Source: Alphaproteobacteria bacterium (GTDB lineage: Bacteria > Pseudomonadota > Alphaproteobacteria > Rickettsiales > RI-342). Taken from it: a stretch of 11,465 bases of DNA. A model generated the notes under the pieces. The model saw only the letters and a program-made list of their open reading frames with translations, did no database searches and had not been told where the DNA came from. A program made the translations under genes and the position numbers. Within the stretch, counting starts at the first letter, position 1; each line of letters begins with the position of its first letter. Below, in pieces: positions 6,557 to 11,465 of this stretch. The stretch covers positions 1-11,465 of the forward strand of contig JADZBT010000061.1 in the NCBI GenBank assembly GCA_020851915.1, in the 5' to 3' direction.

Positions 6557-7978
6557 TCAGCGCGGCCCAGGCATCCTCGGTGTGGACATGGCATCATGCG
6601 TTTCCTGAATTCTATTTCCGTGCTCTACTTGTTGTGCCCCATGCGCGGTTGTATTCGTGCCCGGATTACTGCGCGCACCTATGGTATCGTTGATGGCCTT
6701 CTGGAGATCGCCTGACGCCGCCAGCGATCCGGCAAAGCCCTGCGCCTTGCTGGAAAGGGTGCTGATGGCCTTGGATACCGGGCTACCCTGTTCGAGGTTG
6801 ATGAACGCGCCCGAGATGTCGTTGGCGATCTGTATCACGAAGGAGTGGAACTGGAACGCCGTATAGGCCAGCAGGAAGAAGCTCAATATATCGACGATCT
6901 CCAGCGGAAACACGTCCATGTCCGGGCACGGCTCGTCGCCGCACATGGGCCCGTCCACCGTCCACATCACCGAGAGCGGAGTGCCGGAAGTATCTGTGAA
7001 GCACCAGCCGTACATATCCGCAGTGGTTCCCGGCATGTTGCCTTTGCTGCAATAGCACACTTCCGCCGCCAGAATCGTCGCCATGGATTTATCCATCAAC
7101 ACCGTGAAAAATCCGAGGAAGGTGAAGAGCATCACCGGTTGCAGCGAAAGGCTGATGAGCGCGCTCAGCCAGCCATCGAACAGGTGGCGCGTACGCTCGA
7201 ACATGATGAAACAGATGAAAATGGGCGCCAGGCCGAACAGCAGGCTAGTGCCCAGCAACGCCATGACATAGACCCACAGCGACTTCGCGATGGCGCCGAT
7301 AAGATAGATAAGCCCTATCACATACGCGCCGCCGTAGAACATGCCATAAGGCCCGGAGGACAGTGCCGCCTCGAAGATCGAGAAGGTAGAACTGTTCGCG
7401 GTCTTCATCAGGAATTCGTCGATAGGTTCGAACGGCCCCGGATAGGTGGTGACACCCGTCACCGGGTCCGGGAGTATCGACGGCGTGACATATTGCGTAT
7501 TGCCCGGATCTATCGCCTGCGCCATGACGAAGGTCATAACATAGATAAGGTAGTCCATGCCCTCGCGGAATAGGCCGTAGATGAATCGCGTGAACAGCTC
7601 AAACCCGGTCGGCCCGATCATCACGGCCACGATGGCGATCTTGATGACACGCTTGGCCGCCTCCGCCACGGTGAGCGGAACCATGCCCAAAGCGAACATC
7701 AGGCCGAATACGGACACATACAGCACCATCGCCGCACCCGCCGCCTGCGGGAAACTGCTGGCAAGGATTGCGTTGTATAACGCTTCATAGGCATCATCGA
7801 GAACCGTCTGTATCTCTTCCGTGAGCTTGGTGAGGATGCCGTCGCCGGTCAGTTGGAACGATTCGTTGGTATTACAGACAGGCCCTGCGCTGGCATGAGC
7901 GGCGTCAACGAACATCCACGACGCCAGCAGAATGCCAGCGATCGCTAGGAATCTTACAATTATCTTCTTGTTCATCAT
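6557..7978 (-). CDS. virB6: TrbL/VirB6-family T4SS inner-membrane protein (third paralogue)
   Basis: This is a 473-residue polytopic membrane protein. The start is ATG 7978 or the next codon ATG 7975; the GTG at 7987 is less likely, and no strong ribosome site is present. Residues 4-31 form a signal-like segment ending HASA. Hydrophobic segments follow, including AAMVLYVSVFGLMFALGM and GLIYLIGAIAKSLWVYVMAL. The block most conserved among VirB6 proteins is present: FGLAPIFICFIMFERTRHLF, then WLSALISLSLQPVMLFTFLG (about 248-290). VirB6 forms part of the inner-membrane channel for substrate transfer. An unusual loop (about 305-355) carries five cysteines before another membrane segment (LEIVDILSFFLLAYTAF). 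The tail after about residue 400 is hydrophilic (NPGTNTTAHGAQQVEHGN). It lies 20 nt after virB6-2 and is much more distant from it than virB6-1 is. Confidence 0.87.
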   Translation of the reverse strand: MMNKKIIVRFLAIAGILLASWMFVDAAHASAGPVCNTNESFQLTGDGILTKLTEEIQTVLDDAYEALYNAILASSFPQAAGAAMVLYVSVFGLMFALGMVPLTVAEAAKRVIKIAIVAVMIGPTGFELFTRFIYGLFREGMDYLIYVMTFVMAQAIDPGNTQYVTPSILPDPVTGVTTYPGPFEPIDEFLMKTANSSTFSIFEAALSSGPYGMFYGGAYVIGLIYLIGAIAKSLWVYVMALLGTSLLFGLAPIFICFIMFERTRHLFDGWLSALISLSLQPVMLFTFLGFFTVLMDKSMATILAAEVCYCSKGNMPGTTADMYGWCFTDTSGTPLSVMWTVDGPMCGDEPCPDMDVFPLEIVDILSFFLLAYTAFQFHSFVIQIANDISGAFINLEQGSPVSKAISTLSSKAQGFAGSLAASGDLQKAINDTIGARSNPGTNTTAHGAQQVEHGNRIQETHDAMSTPRMPGPR

Positions 7979-7998
7979 CTCACACACTCACTTTATCT

Positions 7999-9444
7999 TC
8001 AGGGATTCTGTCGTGGAGGCGTCATATTCTTTAGCGCGGTATTGGGATCGAATTTTCCACTGGTCACGGTATCGCCCAGAGTCTTGATCGCGCCGCTCAC
8101 CTGCCGCTCGCCGGGCATGTCCATACCGCCGATCTTCACATGCTGGAAGGCGCTTCCGGTCAGATCCACCGCCAGTGTCGGGATGTAGATCAGGAATCCG
8201 TAAAGAATATAGGTCAACACACCGATGGCGAACAGGTTGTAGAATATTTCCAGCCGCGTGCCGTCGTCGACGTCAAGCGTCGGCAGCGAATAGCCGAAAT
8301 TCATCATGCCCTCCACCGGCGCGATCATACGCTTGAACGCCGCCTGCCCCTCGGGATTGCTGCACATGTTACTGAAATATTCCGGAACGGCGATACGCGG
8401 CGTATTACCCTCCACATCGTCCGCGCCACGGAATTCGATGTCGCAATGCCCGCCATTGGGACGAAGTTCCATCGAGAAAGGCTGCACTTCTCGGGTGTTG
8501 GCGTGCGTTTCCATAAACACTTTCATTTTATCCGACCATTCCTCGTACGAGGATACTGGCGCGCCGAACAGCGTGACCGCGAGCGAATGCCGCCCCTCCA
8601 GAACCGTCAGGTTGATGGCCGCCAGCGCCAGCGAGAGAAACCCGAACAGGAATATCGGCTGCAGGAGATAGGAGATCATATGCCCCAGCCATTTCTCAAA
8701 ATATTTGGTCGTCCCCTTTATCAACACCATCGGCACGAATATCGGCGCCAGCGCGAGCAGGAAGGTGATGCCTATCATGGAGGCGATATAGACGAAGACT
8801 GCGCGGAATACCGAGAAAAGCAGAGTGGTGAGCACCATCAATCCGCCCATGAATACGGTGAAGCCCAGTGCGCTGTCGCCCGCCGACGCTACGATAAGCC
8901 CAAGCATGCCCGACAGTAAGGTTACCCCTGCGCCGAAGCCGAATATAACGCCCACCGAGCAATCGACCCGCGCCCACATGTCGGAAGTAAGCACCCCACC
9001 GCAGGAAATAGCGTTCGTGCCAGCACTGACCGTGACCACCTCCAGCATTCCTTCCACGCCTTCCATGATCTTGGGATACCAATCGGTGAAATTATCCAGA
9101 AAATAGATCACCAGACCGATCTTTATCACCAGCATGGCAATCTCGGCTTCAGGCTGCCGCACCGTGCCGGTCGTCAAGCCGAAGCCGAACACCACCACGG
9201 CCAGCACGATGAAAGCCCCCACCGTGGGGCGGAGTATCTCGTATATCTGCTTCGTAAGCGTCTGGTTTATCTCCATCAGCGCGGTCTTCACGCAGGTCAC
9301 GATGCGATCCGTGAAGCCATCGCCCGGACAGCCCTGTGCGTTCGTGAAATCCGTAGTGCTCTCGGCGGCATAAGCAGCCTCCGGCGTCATCACGTTGAAC
9401 GCAACAACCAGCAGCAGAACAAACAGGATGAAACGCGAGGTCAT
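7999..9444 (-). CDS. virB6: TrbL/VirB6-family T4SS inner-membrane protein (second paralogue)
   Basis: This 481-residue protein starts at ATG 9444, with GGGAGG 6 nt upstream (9451-9456) and a 4-nt ATGA overlap with the preceding virB6 gene. A signal peptide (FILFVLLLVVAF...PEAAYA, cleavage near residue 26) is followed by a short extracytoplasmic stretch. Membrane segments come next: VGAFIVLAVVVFGFGLTTG, IKIGLVIYFLD, FGFGAGVTLLSGMLGLIVA, and GITFLLALAPIFVPMVL (about 224-240), then TTKYFEKWLGHMISYLLQPI and FLFGFLSLALAA. A loop of about 110 residues (285-395) precedes a final membrane segment (LFAIGVLTYILYGFLIYIPT). The tail is short and ends TPPRQNP. Closest resemblance in the window is to virB6-1, with matching cysteines at 39, 51, 148 and 162. 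Role: inner-membrane channel subunit of a type IV secretion system. Confidence 0.9.
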   Translation of the reverse strand: MTSRFILFVLLLVVAFNVMTPEAAYAAESTTDFTNAQGCPGDGFTDRIVTCVKTALMEINQTLTKQIYEILRPTVGAFIVLAVVVFGFGLTTGTVRQPEAEIAMLVIKIGLVIYFLDNFTDWYPKIMEGVEGMLEVVTVSAGTNAISCGGVLTSDMWARVDCSVGVIFGFGAGVTLLSGMLGLIVASAGDSALGFTVFMGGLMVLTTLLFSVFRAVFVYIASMIGITFLLALAPIFVPMVLIKGTTKYFEKWLGHMISYLLQPIFLFGFLSLALAAINLTVLEGRHSLAVTLFGAPVSSYEEWSDKMKVFMETHANTREVQPFSMELRPNGGHCDIEFRGADDVEGNTPRIAVPEYFSNMCSNPEGQAAFKRMIAPVEGMMNFGYSLPTLDVDDGTRLEIFYNLFAIGVLTYILYGFLIYIPTLAVDLTGSAFQHVKIGGMDMPGERQVSGAIKTLGDTVTSGKFDPNTALKNMTPPRQNP

Positions 9445-11330
9445 GGCTGCCCTCCCGTCCCCGGCGTCCCCGACGTAGGAGGGGTTCCGGTCGTGGGAGC
9501 CGGAGGCGTTCCCTCCGCCGTAGCGGCGGGAGCTTCTCCGGTGGCTGCCGGCGGCGGTGCTTCACCGCCACCAAATAAATTATTCCATGTTCGCTGGAAC
9601 CAGTTTCCCTGCTCCTGTGCGGGCTGTTGTGTAGCAGGCTGTTGCGGTTCTCCCGTCGCAGGCGTTTCCGGCGTGGTTTGTGCCTGCTGTTGTGCCTGCT
9701 GTTGTGCTTGTGCCTGCTGCTGCGCCTCCGCCGTGGCCGCTTGCTTCTCTGCTTCCATAGAGGCCTTGGTACTGCCGTATCCTCCGGCCACTTCCGGCGG
9801 TAGGAACCCAAGCGCGAGGCCCTCGCCTCCCTTACGCATGATGCTGTCCATCTGCTCTGACGTGGCTGGGCCGACCGGGGCCTCGCCCATGGCCGCAGAT
9901 TTCGCTCCCTCGAAGGCGCCCCATATGCCACCACCCCGCCCATCTCTCGACCCCTCGAAGGGCATTTCCTGATCCGCGAGCATCACGCGGGTACGGCCCG
10001 CAATATAGGCAGAAAGGCTTGAAATCTGATCCAGCATGGTGGTGAGCATCAACCCCGTTATCAGTGCCATGATCAGGGCGTGCGTCACTTCCTCCATGTT
10101 CAATTCGGCCAGCATGGCCTTCATCACGGGATCCTCCCCCGCTTCGGCCACTATATCGGGATGCGCCGTAAGATCCAGCTGGCCTGTGATGAATTCAGCA
10201 GATCCCCCCTTACGGTTGCGCGGATCCAGCCATCCGCCCCTGCCATGGGTATAACGTACGGTCGAAGAATCCACTATATCCATCGGATCGGTATATTGCT
10301 CGATCGCCACCACCTGCGACATGCCGAACGTGGTGTCGTGAGTGATCACGCCCCGCTCGCGCAGGTCGTCTATCATCGCATTGAATTCCGCGATGCTGCC
10401 GATGGGCCGCCCGGCGATCGCAGACGCCAGAGAGTGCTCCCCGGTATATAGCACCGTATCGTAGATAGTTACGGACAGCGAGAGGAAAGCAATGAGTATC
10501 ACCGGCTGCAACGTATAAGAAATGAGCAGGTTCACCCATTTTTTGACCATGTCGGTCGTGTATTTGAACAGGAGCAGCGGCAGCATCAGCGGCGCCAGTG
10601 CCAGCAGGAAGGTGATCGCCACCATCGCGGACACGTACAGATACGCACCACGGAATATGGAGAGCAAAAAGGTCAATATGAATCCGGCCCCGGCAAAGGT
10701 GATGTAGACCCCCATCGGCCCGCTGACCGTCGAAGCCACAATAGAGCCGAGCATCCCGCTCGCCAGTGTAACCCCGCCGCCAAATCCGATAAATCCGCCA
10801 ATGAGGCAATCGAGATTGTGCCAGATGACATACTGCGGATCTATGGTCGGCGTCGCGCAGGCAAATGAGCTGCTGCTCATACTGCCGGATACCACCCCCA
10901 TCAACTCATCGGTGATGTCAAACAGCGCCGGGTAAAGCTCCAGCAGATGATCCAATACATAGACGATCAACCCGATCTTTATGGCGAGCATGAAGGTTTC
11001 CTGAGGGATTCGCCGCACCATGCCCAACATGAGCTGCACGCCGAATATGGTGACGGAAATCACCATCATGGCCGCAATGGTCGTCTTCAGCGTGTCATAC
11101 AGATAGACGATCATCGCCTCCAACCCCTGATGCAGGGCGTCCTTGATGCAGATAACCACGCGCTGGGTCAACATGCCGTAGGTATCGGCATTCTCAGGCA
11201 CAAAGTACTCATCGCCGCAACTCTCAAGATCGCGGCCAGTGAGCTGTGCGAACGCTTCGTGCGGCATCATGCACAGCAGCGTCGCCGCCAGCATGCATAG
11301 TGCCACGAGTATCTTAGCGTTTTGCAGCAA
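9441..11330 (-). CDS. virB6: TrbL/VirB6-family T4SS inner-membrane protein (first paralogue) with low-complexity C-terminal extension
   Basis: This 629-residue protein starts most likely at TTG 11330, 17 nt inside the end of virB4, with GAGGG about 11 nt upstream. The alternatives GTG 11306 and ATG 11294 would remove the lysine of the signal peptide. The signal-like segment ends PHEAFA near residue 28. Membrane segments include IAAMMVISVTIFGVQLMLGM, IKIGLIVYVLDHLL, FGGGVTLASGMLGSIVAS, and the VirB6 core AITFLLALAPLMLPLLLFK (238-256) followed by WVNLLISYTLQPVILIAFLS. A loop (about 295-405) precedes a last hydrophobic segment (ALIMALITGLMLTTML). From about 450 the protein is hydrophilic: Q/A-rich at 525-570, a short aromatic patch NWFQRTWNNLFGGG (576-589), then a P/T/G/A-rich end. 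Extended VirB6 tails are known in Rickettsiales. A channel role is established for the family; the tail's role is unknown. Confidence 0.9.
   Translation of the reverse strand: MLQNAKILVALCMLAATLLCMMPHEAFAQLTGRDLESCGDEYFVPENADTYGMLTQRVVICIKDALHQGLEAMIVYLYDTLKTTIAAMMVISVTIFGVQLMLGMVRRIPQETFMLAIKIGLIVYVLDHLLELYPALFDITDELMGVVSGSMSSSSFACATPTIDPQYVIWHNLDCLIGGFIGFGGGVTLASGMLGSIVASTVSGPMGVYITFAGAGFILTFLLSIFRGAYLYVSAMVAITFLLALAPLMLPLLLFKYTTDMVKKWVNLLISYTLQPVILIAFLSLSVTIYDTVLYTGEHSLASAIAGRPIGSIAEFNAMIDDLRERGVITHDTTFGMSQVVAIEQYTDPMDIVDSSTVRYTHGRGGWLDPRNRKGGSAEFITGQLDLTAHPDIVAEAGEDPVMKAMLAELNMEEVTHALIMALITGLMLTTMLDQISSLSAYIAGRTRVMLADQEMPFEGSRDGRGGGIWGAFEGAKSAAMGEAPVGPATSEQMDSIMRKGGEGLALGFLPPEVAGGYGSTKASMEAEKQAATAEAQQQAQAQQQAQQQAQTTPETPATGEPQQPATQQPAQEQGNWFQRTWNNLFGGGEAPPPAATGEAPAATAEGTPPAPTTGTPPTSGTPGTGGQP
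9679..9730. repeat. Imperfect 12-bp tandem repeat inside virB6-1
   Basis: On the plus strand TGTGCCTGCTGT occurs twice back to back (9679-9690 and 9691-9702). Degenerate units (TGTGCTTGTGCC, TGCTGCTGCGCC) follow. On the coding strand it encodes the QQQAQAQQQAQQQAQ segment. Such a tract could change length by slippage in multiples of 12 nt without shifting frame. Confidence 0.7.
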
Positions 11331-11465
11331 GCAGTTTCACCCTCTTCTGGAATTCGGGAATCCAGACCATTGGATCGTCGCCCATCTCCTCGCGTATCTT
11401 ATCGAGTATACCCACGGTTTCCGCACGACCCGACAGGATGTTGATGACATCGTCCAACCCCGACA
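11314..11465 (-). CDS. virB4: VirB4-family T4SS ATPase, C-terminal end
   Basis: Fifty codons are visible; the rest of the gene runs off the right edge. The translation contains GLDDVINILSGRAETVGILD, then KIREEMGDDPMVWIPEFQKR, then VKLLAAKR before TAA at 11314-11316. The pattern 'LSGR..TV.lLD.IR...G.DP..WiPeF' is the usual end of VirB4/TrbE/CagE-type ATPases, the cytoplasmic motor at the base of the T4SS inner-membrane complex. The Walker motifs lie outside the window. Position directly before virB6, as in vir and rvh loci, supports the call. Its last 17 nt overlap the start of virB6-1. Confidence 0.85.
   Translation of the reverse strand, partial: SGLDDVINILSGRAETVGILDKIREEMGDDPMVWIPEFQKRVKLLAAKR

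Noticed and set aside
6472..6597. N-terminal extension of the small lipoprotein to 6597
   Set aside because: It would overlap the end of virB6-3 and bury the signal peptide; the ATG at 6471 has GAGGTGA at the right distance.
6845..7573. 242-codon plus-strand frame
   Set aside because: It is antisense to virB6-3 and its charged Arg/His/Glu-rich translation has no motif.
9679..9730. Repeated 12-mers considered as a CRISPR-like array
   Set aside because: The units are contiguous with no unique spacers and are in frame within virB6-1, so they are a coding tandem repeat.
9149..9943. 264-codon minus-strand frame, very rich in arginine
   Set aside because: It is the out-of-frame reading of the virB6-1 tail and the start of virB6-2, which have clear family features and coupled start/stop signals.

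Overview
The window looks like chromosome of a fairly GC-rich alphaproteobacterium (GC judged by eye at roughly 57-60%). Three things suggest this. The folate-dependent tRNA methyltransferase TrmFO sits beside the succinylase-type lysine/diaminopimelate genes dapD and dapE. The dispersed palindrome that translates as 'IPAKAGI...IPAFAGM' occurs twice. A type IV secretion (T4SS) locus carries several virB6 genes in tandem directly after virB4, an arrangement best known from the rvh/vir T4SS of Rickettsiales. The base composition is much richer in GC than classical Rickettsia, Wolbachia or Anaplasma. An early-branching Rickettsiales or another host-associated or predatory alphaproteobacterium is therefore plausible, but this is inference.

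Left part (1-2710): the 3' end of trmFO (+) converges on dapE (-). dapE follows dapD (-), and the two encode consecutive succinyl-branch activities of DAP/lysine synthesis. Near-identical ~80 bp inverted-repeat elements lie between trmFO and dapE and between dapE and dapD. A short region after the dapD start holds two facing candidate promoters whose -10 boxes share a base. One serves dapD and the other a small uncharacterised gene (2711-3127, +), which may be a reduced DUF2336-like protein.

Middle (3134-6305, minus strand): four tightly packed genes read in the order glycosyltransferase family 2 (polyprenyl-phosphate type), flippase-like integral membrane protein, SAM methyltransferase, thioredoxin-family protein. 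Stops and starts overlap by 8, 14 and 1 nt, so this is one translationally coupled unit. The first two fit a lipid-linked sugar pathway at the inner membrane.

Right part (6337-11465, minus strand): the last ~50 codons of virB4 run off the window edge. They are followed by three TrbL/VirB6-family genes (629, 481 and about 473 aa), each with an N-terminal signal-like segment, and then by a 44-residue lipoprotein that is a VirB7 candidate. virB4/virB6-1 overlap by 17 nt and virB6-1/virB6-2 by 4 nt. virB6-1 and virB6-2 are clear paralogues with four matching cysteines; virB6-3 is more distant and has its own cysteine-rich loop. No gap larger than 86 nt and no obvious terminator separates the T4SS genes from the glycan module, so the whole stretch from virB4 to the thioredoxin gene could be one transcript. 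No RNA genes, insertion sequences, CRISPR arrays or origins were recognised.
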